DNA of 64,000 nt from Nevskia sp. (GTDB lineage Bacteria > Pseudomonadota > Gammaproteobacteria > Nevskiales > Nevskiaceae): contig NZ_JAKFUM010000008.1 in NCBI RefSeq assembly GCF_021732705.1, forward strand, positions 124,001 through 188,000. The letters run 5' to 3'. Below the pieces are notes generated by a model. The model was given only the letters and a program-made list of their open reading frames with translations, was not told the origin of the DNA and did no database searches. The position numbers were made by a program, and so were the translations under genes. Positions 26,737 to 35,213 of this stretch are shown here, in pieces; within the stretch, counting starts at the first letter, position 1, and each line of letters begins with the position of its first letter.

Positions 26737-27098
26737 CGGGCTGATGGGCGCGAACGGCGCAGCAAAAAATCCTCGATCGTCGCCCCGGCCGGCAGCCTGA
26801 CCAGCGTGATCAGCGCGTACGCCGCCATCGCCATGTTGCCGAGCAGCAGCACCGCCACCAGCCACGCGCCGCGGGCGATCCACGAGGTTTCCTTGTAGGC
26901 AATCCACAGCCAGAACCACAGGAACGCGAAGTAGGCGTCGAACAGGGTCGCGACGAACCACGGGTTGTTGCCGCCGGCTGGGTTCGCGCTCAGGTCGGCA
27001 ATCGCCGGCACGATGCTCTGATGGCCGGTGGCCCAGATCGACACGCCGATCAGCGCGGCCAGCGCCGCAACCGCGAATGCTGCAATGCCCGCTTTCAT
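26733..27098 (-). CDS. DUF1475 membrane protein
   Basis: A 121-residue protein with three to four helices. The N-terminal helix (AGIAAFAVAALAALIGVSIWA) is followed by the conserved NPWFVATLFDAYFAFLWFWLWIAYKE block at about 46-71 and LLGNMAMAAYALI. This pattern fits DUF1475, whose function is unknown. It sits 45 bases after cfa and overlaps the next gene by four bases. In other proteobacteria such small membrane proteins accompany CFA-synthase/DUF1365/flavoprotein clusters, suggesting a role in lipid modification. Confidence 0.75.
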   Translation of the reverse strand: MKAGIAAFAVAALAALIGVSIWATGHQSIVPAIADLSANPAGGNNPWFVATLFDAYFAFLWFWLWIAYKETSWIARGAWLVAVLLLGNMAMAAYALITLVRLPAGATIEDFLLRRSRPSAR

Positions 27099-27143
27099 CG
27101 TCTTGTGAAGATTCCTTGATCAGGCCCGTGCGCAAGCCAGCGC

Positions 27144-28430
27144 TCAGGCCGGCTTGTTCAGCGTGATGTGCATCAGATCGATCGAGCCGGTGCGGAAGCC
27201 GCATTCGCAGTAGCTCAGGTAATAGCGCCACATGCGCAGGAAGCGCTCGTCGAACTGCTTGACGATCTGCTCGCGGACGCCGAGCACATTGCGATGCCAG
27301 GCGGCGAGCGTGTCGGCGTAGTCCTTGGCGTAGAACGTCGGGTTCGCCGGCAGCAGGCCGGCGGTGCGCGCCAGATCCTGGAACAGCCCCGGCGGGCACA
27401 GCATGCCGCCCGGGAAGATGTACTTCTGGATGAAGTCGCGCTTGGTCCGGTAGTTGTCGAAGATCGCCGGGTTGATCGTGATGCCCTGGATCGCGGCGAT
27501 GCCGCCGGGCTTCAGCGCCTTGGAGATCGCGGCGAAATAGCCCGGCCAGTATTCCTCGCCGACCGCTTCGTACATCTCGATCGAGACGACGCGGTCGTAG
27601 GTGTCGGTGACGTCGCGGTAGTCCCGGATCTCGAAGGTCACCCGATCGGCGACACCGGCCTTCTCCGCGCGAATCTTCGCTTCGGCGTACTGCTCGTTCG
27701 ACAGCGTGATCGAATGCACGCGGCAGCCGGCGTGCTTCGCGGCGTAGATCGCGAAGCCACCCCAGCCGGAGCCGATTTCGAGCAGCGTGTGCTCGGGCTT
27801 CAGGTCCAGCCGCTCGAACATCAGCTGGAACTTGTTGATCTGGGCGTCCATCAACGTCTCGTTCGGCTTGATGTACATGCCGGACGAGTAGGCCATCGTG
27901 TCGTCGAGCCACATCTTGTAGAACTCGTTGCCGAGGTCGTAGTGGTACTCGATGTTCTTCTTCGCGGTGCGCTTGGTGTTGGCGCGCAGCTTGTGCTTGA
28001 CCATGCCCCAGAAGCGGCCGAGCCAGTTGATCTCGAACGGGCCCTTGTAGTGCGGCTCGTTCAGGTACATGACCATCAGCAGGCGGGTGAGGTCCGGCGT
28101 TTCCCAGCAGTCGTCGAGATAGGCGTCGCCGATGCCGACTTCGCCGCCGGTCAGCAGGTGCCGCATCAGGCGCTCGCTCTTGATCTGCCAGAGCCCGTGC
28201 GGGCCGGGCTCGCTGCCTTCGAAGCGGCGCGTGCTGCCATTCGGCAGGATGATGTCGAGGGTGCCGACCTTCACGCCGGACATCATGTACATCAGGATCT
28301 TCAGGCCCCAGCTGAGGCCGGCGTTGTCGCCACGGGTGGCGAAATCGGACGGCAGATCGGGCGAAAAGCCGTCGCGGCTCATGATCTGGTCCAGCGGTTC
28401 GCGTGGTTCGCGCTTGTCGTTGTCGTTCAT
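27144..28430 (-). CDS. cfa: Cyclopropane-fatty-acyl-phospholipid synthase family methyltransferase
   Basis: A 428-residue protein of CFA-synthase length. The SAM-binding motif LLEIGSGWGGFAIYAAKHAG is at about 212-231, preceded by KKNIEYHYDLGNEFYKMWLD, a family hallmark, and followed by SIEMYEAVGEEYWPGYFA and GITI. The N-terminal 130 residues form the lipid-binding domain. The enzyme methylates a phospholipid acyl double bond, making a cyclopropane ring or, in the branch found with DUF1365 and flavoprotein genes, possibly a methylated or further modified chain. The gene is in a five-gene minus-strand cluster behind the flavoprotein and DUF1365 genes. Confidence 0.93.
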   Translation of the reverse strand: MNDNDKREPREPLDQIMSRDGFSPDLPSDFATRGDNAGLSWGLKILMYMMSGVKVGTLDIILPNGSTRRFEGSEPGPHGLWQIKSERLMRHLLTGGEVGIGDAYLDDCWETPDLTRLLMVMYLNEPHYKGPFEINWLGRFWGMVKHKLRANTKRTAKKNIEYHYDLGNEFYKMWLDDTMAYSSGMYIKPNETLMDAQINKFQLMFERLDLKPEHTLLEIGSGWGGFAIYAAKHAGCRVHSITLSNEQYAEAKIRAEKAGVADRVTFEIRDYRDVTDTYDRVVSIEMYEAVGEEYWPGYFAAISKALKPGGIAAIQGITINPAIFDNYRTKRDFIQKYIFPGGMLCPPGLFQDLARTAGLLPANPTFYAKDYADTLAAWHRNVLGVREQIVKQFDERFLRMWRYYLSYCECGFRTGSIDLMHITLNKPA

Positions 28431-28501
28431 CTCGGGCTCGGGACAGTCAGTCGGGTCCGTGCGGCAGGCATTTTGGGCAGGTCAGGCAAGGCAACAGCGG
28501 T

Positions 28502-29302
28502 TCAGCTCATCTCGTGCCGCGGCGGCAGCGGCTTCTTGTGGAAGCGCGCGCCACGCAGCCAGATCTTCAAGGCTTCCCAGTGAATGCCGGCGACGACCTT
28601 GAACGTCATCAACGGCATCCGCAGGACCTGCCGGACGATCGCACCGTCGCTCAGCGCCACCCGCTCTCCGGCGAGTGTGGCATCGAGAATCGGCACGCCG
28701 TCGCGCGTTTCGTGGATCACCACCCGCAGCCGCTCGCCCGGATCTTCCAGCGTGAAGCGATAGCGGCCGACGAGATCGAAGAACGGCGACACGTGAAAGC
28801 ACTTGTCCTTCTCGTATGGCTGCTGATACGGCATCGGCTGGCCGTCGGATGCGAGCAGGTAGCAGTGCTTCTCGCCGAAGGTGTTGCGCACTTCGGCAAT
28901 CACGGCGCGCAGAGTGCCGTCGCGATGCTCGCAGTACCACATCGAGATCGGGTTGAACGCGAAGCCGAACAGCCGCGGGAACGCCAGCAGCCGGATGCGG
29001 CCGCCATCGAGATCGATCTTCGCGCTCTTCAGCAGCGCCTCGGCCCAGGCCCGCAGCGCGCCCGGCGCGGTGGCGCCGCTGCCGTGGTCGGCGTCGCGAA
29101 AGCTCAGCAGGTTGAAGCGGTTGCGGCTGAACAGGCGCAGCGGTGCCACGGCCTCGTCGATCCGGTCGATGTCCCAGACCACGTAGAACACGGTGTAGAC
29201 GAAGCGGTAGAACGGCGCGATCAGACGCCGATGCATGACGCGGCTGGGGTACAGCGCCGCGGCGTCGCGGGTCCGCTCCGAAGCTGAGGCGCTATCGATC
29301 AA
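28502..29302 (-). CDS. DUF1365 domain protein
   Basis: A 266-residue protein containing LYPSRVMHRRL at the start, the block LRLLAFPRLFGFAFNPISMWYC at about 100-125, YQQPYEKDKCFHVSPFFDL at about 165, and a C-terminal KIWLRGARFHKKP, all hallmarks of DUF1365. The TTG at 29302 overlaps the flavoprotein stop by four bases and keeps the conserved ALYPSRV segment; ATG 29236 would cut it off. The family is almost always coupled with CFA synthase and an FAD amine-oxidase-like protein and is believed to act in lipid acyl modification, though its chemistry is unknown. Confidence 0.88.
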   Translation of the reverse strand: MIDSASASERTRDAAALYPSRVMHRRLIAPFYRFVYTVFYVVWDIDRIDEAVAPLRLFSRNRFNLLSFRDADHGSGATAPGALRAWAEALLKSAKIDLDGGRIRLLAFPRLFGFAFNPISMWYCEHRDGTLRAVIAEVRNTFGEKHCYLLASDGQPMPYQQPYEKDKCFHVSPFFDLVGRYRFTLEDPGERLRVVIHETRDGVPILDATLAGERVALSDGAIVRQVLRMPLMTFKVVAGIHWEALKIWLRGARFHKKPLPPRHEMS

Positions 29303-30597
29303 AGCGCAGTCCAGCTCGGCAGGCACGAGGCATCGATCCCCTTCACCGCCCGCAGCCCGGACTTCAGCCCGTCCTCGTGGAAGCCGTATGCGGTCCAGGC
29401 ACCGGCCCACCACAGGCCGCCGTTGCCCTGGATCGCCGGCAGCTTCGCGTGCGTGATCTGGCTGGTCGCGGTGTAGTGCGGGTGGTGGTAGACGACTTCG
29501 TAGATGGTCTTGTCGCGCGGGATCGGCCGCTGCGGGTTCAGGGTCACGAGGTAGTTCACCGGCCCCGGAATGTGCTGCAGCAGGTTCATCCAGTAAGTGC
29601 CGGAAATGCGCTGGTCGTGGATTTCCGAGACCGGATGCGTGTAGTTCCAGCTGGCCCACGCCGCGCGCCGCTTCGGCAGGAACGAGTCGTCGGTGTGCAG
29701 CACGACCTTCGATTCCGAATACGGAATGCCGGCCAGCACCTCGGTTTCCGCCGGACTGGCATCGGCCAGCAGGCGCAGCGCCTGATCGGAATGCGTGGCG
29801 CAGATCACGTGATCGAAGCGCTGCTCGTCGGCCTGACCGGCGAACTGCAGCCAGACGCCCGGCGTGCCATCCGGATGGGCGGGCTCGCGGCGAATCCGCG
29901 TCACCGGCGAATTCAGCCGGACCCGGCCCTTGAAGCGCGACAGCAGCTTCTTGACGTAGGTATTGCTGCCGCCGACGACCGAATGCCAGGTCGGCTGCTG
30001 GGTCGCGGTGAACAGGCTGTGGCTGTCGAAGAAGCGCATGAAGTCGTCGGCCGGATATTCGGCGGCGGCCTTCGGCGAGCAGCTCCAGATCATGCCGGCC
30101 ATCGGCAGCAGGTAGTCGCGGCGGAGTTCCTGCGAGAAGCCTTCGCGATCGAGGAATTCGCCAAGCGAGCCTTTCGGCAGGTTGCCGGACTTCAGCAGTG
30201 CGTTGCAGCGCTTGTTCAGCTTCAGGATGTCCAGCAGCATCCGGATGTGGCTGATCCTGAACAGGTTGGTCCACTGCGCGAAGACGCTGAGGACCTGATC
30301 GCTGCCCTTCCATTCGTAGGCGCCGTCGCCGATCGACACCGCGAACGACATGCTGGTCGGCTGGGTCTTGACCTCCAGCTCCTTGAACAGCGCGGTCAGG
30401 TTCGGATAGTTGATGCCGTTGTAGACGATCCAGCCGGTGTCGACCGCGCCGATGCCGTTCGGCGTGTTGATCTCGATGGTGTTGGTGTGGCCGCCTACGC
30501 GGCCGTCCTGCTCGAACAGCGTGACCTCGTGCTTCTGCGCGAGGAAGTAGGCGGCGGACAGGCCGGAAATGCCGGAGCCGATGACGGCGATGTTCAT
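29299..30597 (-). CDS. NAD(P)/FAD-dependent amine-oxidase-like flavoprotein of the CFA/DUF1365 cluster
   Basis: A 432-residue flavoprotein beginning MNIAVIGSGISGLSAAYFLA, the GxGxxG FAD-binding fold, followed by FEQDGRVGGHTNTI. Later it has DTGWIVYNGINYPNL and the C-terminal FAD block WWAGAWTAYGFHEDGLKSG. This profile is that of the predicted NAD/FAD-binding proteins next to CFA synthase. ATG 30597 is chosen because the longer frame adds residues with no homology-like character. It is probably an acyl-chain desaturase or oxidase partner of the cfa-type methyltransferase, an inference from context. It lies 69 bases downstream of the tesA gene on the same strand. Confidence 0.9.
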   Translation of the reverse strand: MNIAVIGSGISGLSAAYFLAQKHEVTLFEQDGRVGGHTNTIEINTPNGIGAVDTGWIVYNGINYPNLTALFKELEVKTQPTSMSFAVSIGDGAYEWKGSDQVLSVFAQWTNLFRISHIRMLLDILKLNKRCNALLKSGNLPKGSLGEFLDREGFSQELRRDYLLPMAGMIWSCSPKAAAEYPADDFMRFFDSHSLFTATQQPTWHSVVGGSNTYVKKLLSRFKGRVRLNSPVTRIRREPAHPDGTPGVWLQFAGQADEQRFDHVICATHSDQALRLLADASPAETEVLAGIPYSESKVVLHTDDSFLPKRRAAWASWNYTHPVSEIHDQRISGTYWMNLLQHIPGPVNYLVTLNPQRPIPRDKTIYEVVYHHPHYTATSQITHAKLPAIQGNGGLWWAGAWTAYGFHEDGLKSGLRAVKGIDASCLPSWTAL

Positions 30598-30666
30598 TTT
30601 TTCAGGATGCAGGGGACGGATAGCAGGAGACGCAAGGCGGATGCCGCGCAGCATTGCGCAGCGCTG

Positions 30667-31335
30667 TTACGGTGCTGCGACCTTGCGGGATGCGATGGGC
30701 GCCTTCAGCACCGGCAGCAGCGTGGGCCACACGGCGTCGAGCAGTTGCGGCTGGGCTTCGCCGGTCGGATGGATGCCGTCATCCTGAAACCAGCGCGGGC
30801 GATCGGTGGCGATCGGCGCCAGAAAGAACGGCACCAGCGGCGCCTTGACCGCCGCCGCCACGTCGCCGAACGCCTTCTGGAAGCGGCTGGTCATCACCGG
30901 GCCGTAGTTTTCCGGAATCCGCATCTCGAAGATCACCGGCGCGGCACCGGCCTTGATCGCCAGCCGCGCCATCTGTTCGAGGTTGTTGCGCATCGCTTTC
31001 AGATCGAGCCCGCGCAGGCCGTCGTTGCCGCCGAGTTCGATCAGCACCACGTCCGGCTGGTGCCGCGCCAGCGCCGCAGGCAGCCGGGCCAGCCCGCCGG
31101 CCGTGGTTTCGCCGGACACCGAGGCGTTGACCACGGACCAGCGATTCAGCGCCGGATCGGCTTGAGATTTGAGCTTCCGTTCCAATAAAGAAGCCCATCG
31201 GGCCTGCGCATCCACGCCGTAGCCGGCGCTCAGCGAATCGCCCCAGACCAGGATCGTCGGGCCAGCCAGCGCCGCACCGGCGAGCAGCCAGCCGGCCAGC
31301 ACCATCACCACGCGGTATCGGAGTTGTCGAAGCAT
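30667..31335 (-). CDS. tesA: Arylesterase / lysophospholipase L1-type GDSL hydrolase
   Basis: A 222-residue periplasmic SGNH enzyme: signal peptide MLRQLRYRVVMVLAGWLLAGAALA, then block I VWGDSLSAGYG (Ser nucleophile), block III GGNDGLRG and block V DDGIHPTGEAQ (Asp/His). These match E. coli TesA. It hydrolyses acyl esters or thioesters in the periplasm. The gene is divergent from an ABC transporter pair, the same arrangement as E. coli tesA-ybbA-ybbP. Its ATG overlaps the opposite strand's ATG by two bases. Confidence 0.92.
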   Translation of the reverse strand: MLRQLRYRVVMVLAGWLLAGAALAGPTILVWGDSLSAGYGVDAQARWASLLERKLKSQADPALNRWSVVNASVSGETTAGGLARLPAALARHQPDVVLIELGGNDGLRGLDLKAMRNNLEQMARLAIKAGAAPVIFEMRIPENYGPVMTSRFQKAFGDVAAAVKAPLVPFFLAPIATDRPRWFQDDGIHPTGEAQPQLLDAVWPTLLPVLKAPIASRKVAAP

Positions 31336-32026
31336 GAGTGCAGACGCTGCAGGCCTGAAACCAGCCGTGATTGTCGCTGAAAACCTGACACAGAAAATTG
31401 TCAGCGGCGGCGAACAGATCGCGATCCTCGATGCCCTGAGCCTGCGCGTGACCGCCGGCGAATCGGTGGCCATCGTCGGCGCCTCCGGGTCCGGCAAGAC
31501 CACCCTGCTGTCGCTGCTGGCCGGGCTCGATTCGCCCACCGCCGGCTCGATCATGCTGGCCGGCCAGCCGCTTTCAAGTCTCGACGAGGACGGCCGCGCC
31601 GCGCTTCGTGCCGGCCGGGTCGGCTTCGTGTTCCAGTCGTTCCAGCTGCTGGCCGGCCTCACCGCGCTGGAAAACGTGATGCTGCCGGCCGAGCTCGCCG
31701 GCCGCGCCGATGCCGAAGCGCTGGCACGCGACACGCTGGCCAAGGTCGGCCTCGCGGCGCGCACCGGCCACTATCCGTATCAATTGTCCGGCGGCGAGCA
31801 GCAGCGTGTGGCGATCGCCCGCGCCTTCGCCGCCCAGCCGGAAATCCTGTTCGCCGACGAGCCGACCGGCAATCTCGATGCCGCCACCGGCAGCCGCATC
31901 GTCGACCTGCTGTTCGAGCTGAACCGGGAACGCGGCGCGACCTTGGTGCTGGTCACCCACGACCTGAACCTGGCCGCACGCTGCGACCGCGTGCTGCGCC
32001 TGCGCGCGGGGCGTTTCGATGACTGA
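31334..32026 (+). CDS. ybbA: YbbA-type ABC transporter ATP-binding protein
   Basis: A 230-residue ATPase of the MacB/LolD class. Walker A is GASGSGKT (about residues 53-60), the signature is LSGGEQQRVAIARA, and Walker B plus catalytic Glu is ILFADEPTGNLD. It pairs with the FtsX-like permease encoded next (8-base overlap). By analogy with E. coli YbbAP the complex may act mechanically on the envelope or lipids rather than as a classical importer. ATG 31334 shares bases with the tesA start codon; a GTG at 31367 is an alternative that would leave a short spacer for promoters. Confidence 0.93.
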   Translation: MSADAAGLKPAVIVAENLTQKIVSGGEQIAILDALSLRVTAGESVAIVGASGSGKTTLLSLLAGLDSPTAGSIMLAGQPLSSLDEDGRAALRAGRVGFVFQSFQLLAGLTALENVMLPAELAGRADAEALARDTLAKVGLAARTGHYPYQLSGGEQQRVAIARAFAAQPEILFADEPTGNLDAATGSRIVDLLFELNRERGATLVLVTHDLNLAARCDRVLRLRAGRFDD

Positions 32027-34538
32027 CGCCCGCGCGGCCAACCCGCTGCGTTTCGCGTTCCAGCGCCTGCGTCGCGGCTGGACCAGCGGCGAACTGCGCG
32101 TGCTGGTGCTGGCACTCGCCGTCGCCGCCGCGGCGGCCATCGCCGTCGGCCTGTTCACCGATCGCGTGCGGCTGGCGCTGGAAGCCGGGGCTGGCGACCA
32201 GCTCGGGGCCGATGCCGTCGTCTCCGGGCGCGATCCGCTGCCGGCCCAGACCTATGACGCGATCAGGGCGACCGGCGTCCGCATCGTCATGATCACGACC
32301 TTTCCGAGCGTGGTCGCGCGCGAGGACGGCGACGAAACGCAGCTTGCGACGATCAAGGCGGTGGAAGCCGGCTACCCGCTGCGTGGCGCGCTGCGGCTGG
32401 CGCGCGAGCCGTTCGGCGCGACCGAACCGGCGCCGCCTCAGCCGGCGCGCGGCGAGGTCTGGGTCGACCTGAAGTTGTGGACGCATCTCGGTCTGCGCCT
32501 CGGGGCCAAGCTGCAGGTCGGCAGCCGCAGCTTCGAGATCACGCGGCTGATCGCCGAAGAACCGGGCCGCAGCGGCGCGTTTGCCGAACTGGCGCCATCG
32601 CTGCTGATCCGTGCCGAGGATCTGGCCGACACCGGCCTCGTCGGCCCCGGCAGCCGCGTCCAGCTGAGCTGGCAGCTCGGTGGCACGCGCGAGCAACTGA
32701 AGGCGGCGGAAGCGGTGAAGCTGCCGGACGCCTGGAAGTTCACCACGCCGGAAAACGCGCGGCCGGAAGTGCGCAACTCGCTGAACCGCGCGCGCAGCTT
32801 CCTGAACATCGCCGTGCTGGCGACGATCCTGCTGTCGGCGGCGGCCGTGGCGCTGGCCGCGCGGCAATACAGCCAGCGGCTGCGCGATGAAGTGGCGCTG
32901 CTGAAAGTGCTCGGCGCGCGCCGTGCGTTCATCCGTCAGGTGCTGGTGCTGCAGGTGCTGCTGCTCGGCCTGATCGCCGGCGGACTCGGGGCAGCCGTCG
33001 GCGTCGGCGGACAGTCGGTGCTGGCCAATCTCGCCGCACCGGTGCTGAAGATCACGCTGCCGACGCCGGGCTGGCTGCCGCTGCCGGCGGTACTGGCGCT
33101 GGTGCTGCTGATGCTGGCCGGCTTCGCGCTGCCGCCGGTGCTGGCGTCGGTGGAATCATCGCCGGTGCGCGTGTTCCAGCGCGCAGCCGATCCGGCGCGC
33201 GGATCCGCCGCCGGCATCGTCGCGGCCGTGGTCGCGATCGCCGCCCTGCTGTGGCTGCAGGCCGGCAGCGTGAAGCTCGCCGGCTTCGTGCTCGGCGGCG
33301 CGCTGGCCACCGCCGGCGTGCTGGCGCTGTTCGCGTGGCTGCTGGTGCGCGGTCTGGCCGGCGTCCGCGCGCGCGGCGGGCTGTCGTGGCGCTTCGGCCT
33401 CGGCAACATCGCGCGGCGCAAGGGCGCGGCGGTGGCGCAGATCGTCGCGCTGGGTGTCGCGCTGATGGCGCTGCTGCTGGTGACGGTGGTTCGCGAGGAC
33501 CTGCTGGCCACGTGGAAGAACAAGCTGCCGGCGACCACGCCGAACCAGTTTCTCGTCAACATCCTGCCGGAGCAGGTGACGCCGCTGCGGGCGTTCTTCG
33601 CCGAACGCGGCTACGCCGATCTGGCGCTGGTGCCGATGGTGCGCGGCCGCCTGACCGGCCTGAACGGCCAGGAAGTGACGGCCGACAGCTTCGACGACCC
33701 GGAAACCCGGCGCTGGATCAACCGCGAGTTCAACCTGAGCTGGACCGACCGTTTCGGCGACGACAGCACCTTCCTGCAGGGCAAGCCCTGGGGTCCGGAA
33801 GCGAACGGCAAGCCGTGGGTCGTGGTCGACGAGTACGGTGTCGAGCGGCTGAAGTTGAAGCTCGGCGACACGATGACCCTGGACTTCGCCGGCACGCCGC
33901 TGACCTTCGAAGTGCACGCCACCCGCAAGATCAACTGGGACAGCTTCCGGCCGAACTTCTTTGTCGTCGCCGCTCCCGGCGTGCTCGATGCGCCGGGCCT
34001 GAGCCCGCCGCTGCAGTGGATCACCAGCTTCTACCTGCCGAGCGAGAAACGGGCGCTGCTGCGCGAACTGATCCGCGAATTCCCGAACGTGACCGCGATC
34101 GATCTCGATGCAGCCCTGAATCAGGTGCGCAGCATCGTCGACCGCATCGTCTCCGCGCTCGAGTTCATCTTTCTCTTCACCTTGCTGGCAGGACTGATCG
34201 TGATGATGGCCGTGATCGAAGGCTCCCGGGCCGACCGGGTCCGGGAAACCGGCGTGCTGCGCGCCTTGGGGGCCTCGAGCCGGGTGATCCGGCAGGGCCT
34301 GATCGCGGAATTCGCCGTGCTCGGCCTGCTGGCCGGGACCGTGGCCGCGCTGGCCGCGCAGGCACTGGCCTGGGCGCTGGCCGTCGGCGTGCTGGAACTG
34401 CCGTACGGACCGCGGCCGCTGCTGTGGCTGGCCGGGGCCGCAGCCGGCTGCCTGATCGTCACCGCTGCCGGCTACCTGAGCCTGCGCCGCGTGCTGACGA
34501 CCTCGCCGCGCGTGGTCCTCGCCGGGGGCGGCGCATGA
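32019..34538 (+). CDS. ybbP: YbbP-type FtsX-domain ABC permease
   Basis: An 839-residue permease, the usual YbbP size. It has an N-terminal helix (VLVLALAVAAAAAIAVGLFTDRV), a long periplasmic region to about residue 250, then two groups of four helices, each containing an FtsX domain; QYSQRLRDEVALLKVLGARRAFIRQV is the coupling helix after the second segment, and a similar REtGVLRALGASSRVIRQ appears near the end. Translation is coupled with ybbA (8-base overlap) and with the downstream flavoprotein (ATGA). Confidence 0.92.
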   Translation: MTDARAANPLRFAFQRLRRGWTSGELRVLVLALAVAAAAAIAVGLFTDRVRLALEAGAGDQLGADAVVSGRDPLPAQTYDAIRATGVRIVMITTFPSVVAREDGDETQLATIKAVEAGYPLRGALRLAREPFGATEPAPPQPARGEVWVDLKLWTHLGLRLGAKLQVGSRSFEITRLIAEEPGRSGAFAELAPSLLIRAEDLADTGLVGPGSRVQLSWQLGGTREQLKAAEAVKLPDAWKFTTPENARPEVRNSLNRARSFLNIAVLATILLSAAAVALAARQYSQRLRDEVALLKVLGARRAFIRQVLVLQVLLLGLIAGGLGAAVGVGGQSVLANLAAPVLKITLPTPGWLPLPAVLALVLLMLAGFALPPVLASVESSPVRVFQRAADPARGSAAGIVAAVVAIAALLWLQAGSVKLAGFVLGGALATAGVLALFAWLLVRGLAGVRARGGLSWRFGLGNIARRKGAAVAQIVALGVALMALLLVTVVREDLLATWKNKLPATTPNQFLVNILPEQVTPLRAFFAERGYADLALVPMVRGRLTGLNGQEVTADSFDDPETRRWINREFNLSWTDRFGDDSTFLQGKPWGPEANGKPWVVVDEYGVERLKLKLGDTMTLDFAGTPLTFEVHATRKINWDSFRPNFFVVAAPGVLDAPGLSPPLQWITSFYLPSEKRALLRELIREFPNVTAIDLDAALNQVRSIVDRIVSALEFIFLFTLLAGLIVMMAVIEGSRADRVRETGVLRALGASSRVIRQGLIAEFAVLGLLAGTVAALAAQALAWALAVGVLELPYGPRPLLWLAGAAAGCLIVTAAGYLSLRRVLTTSPRVVLAGGGA

Positions 34539-35167
34539 GCCGCGCCGAGAACCGCGAAGGCCGGCTGCCGCCGGAATCGCTCGATGCCGTCGAAGCCGAA
34601 GCCTGGGCCTTCCTCGAAGCCGGTGGCCGCTCGTTCCGCGCGCCGTTCCACAGCGGCGTGATCGGCACCCTCGGCGCCGAGGGCCCGTCGACCCGCGTCG
34701 TGATCCTGCGCGGGGCCGATGGTCCACGCCGCCGCGTCTGGTGTCACACCGACACTCGCAGCCCGAAGTTCGCGGAGATCCGCGCCGATCCGCGCGTCGC
34801 GTGGACCTTGTACGACGAGCCGTCACGCCTGCAGTTCCGGCTCTGGGGCCGTGCCAGCCTGCACCATGACGATGCGCTGGCCGACGAACGCTGGGCGGCC
34901 ACGGCGATGAACAGTCGCAAGATCTATCAGGCCGTGGTCGCGCCCGGCACAGTCAGCCCGGTGCCGACCACCGGCCACCCGCCGGAACTCGATGACGAGC
35001 GCTGGACGCTGGAATTCAGCGAACGCGGCCGGCCGAACTTCGCCGTGGTCGAAACCGTCGTCACCCGGCTCGAAGCGCTGTACCTGCACCACGCCGGCCA
35101 TCGCCGCATCGGCATCCACTACGGTGCGGACGGCCAGCGGCTGTCGGCCGACTGGCTCGTTCCGTGA
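34535..35167 (+). CDS. FMN-binding pyridoxamine-5'-phosphate-oxidase-family protein
   Basis: A 210-residue soluble protein. The FMN-barrel pattern is visible: GTLGAEGPSTRVVILRGAD at about 47-65, then VWCHTDTRSPKFAEIRADPRVAWTLYD, and ERGRPNFAVVETVVTRLEALYLHH at about 168-190. It is in the Alr4036-like branch, whose substrates are unknown. ATG 34535 overlaps the ybbP stop. The larger frame upstream in this register is a shadow of ybbP. The nitroreductase gene follows after 46 bases. Confidence 0.82.
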   Translation: MSRAENREGRLPPESLDAVEAEAWAFLEAGGRSFRAPFHSGVIGTLGAEGPSTRVVILRGADGPRRRVWCHTDTRSPKFAEIRADPRVAWTLYDEPSRLQFRLWGRASLHHDDALADERWAATAMNSRKIYQAVVAPGTVSPVPTTGHPPELDDERWTLEFSERGRPNFAVVETVVTRLEALYLHHAGHRRIGIHYGADGQRLSADWLVP

Positions 35168-35213
35168 ATCCCGACATCCAGACTTCCCGCACCCCCCGAA
35201 CCCCGAACGCCCG

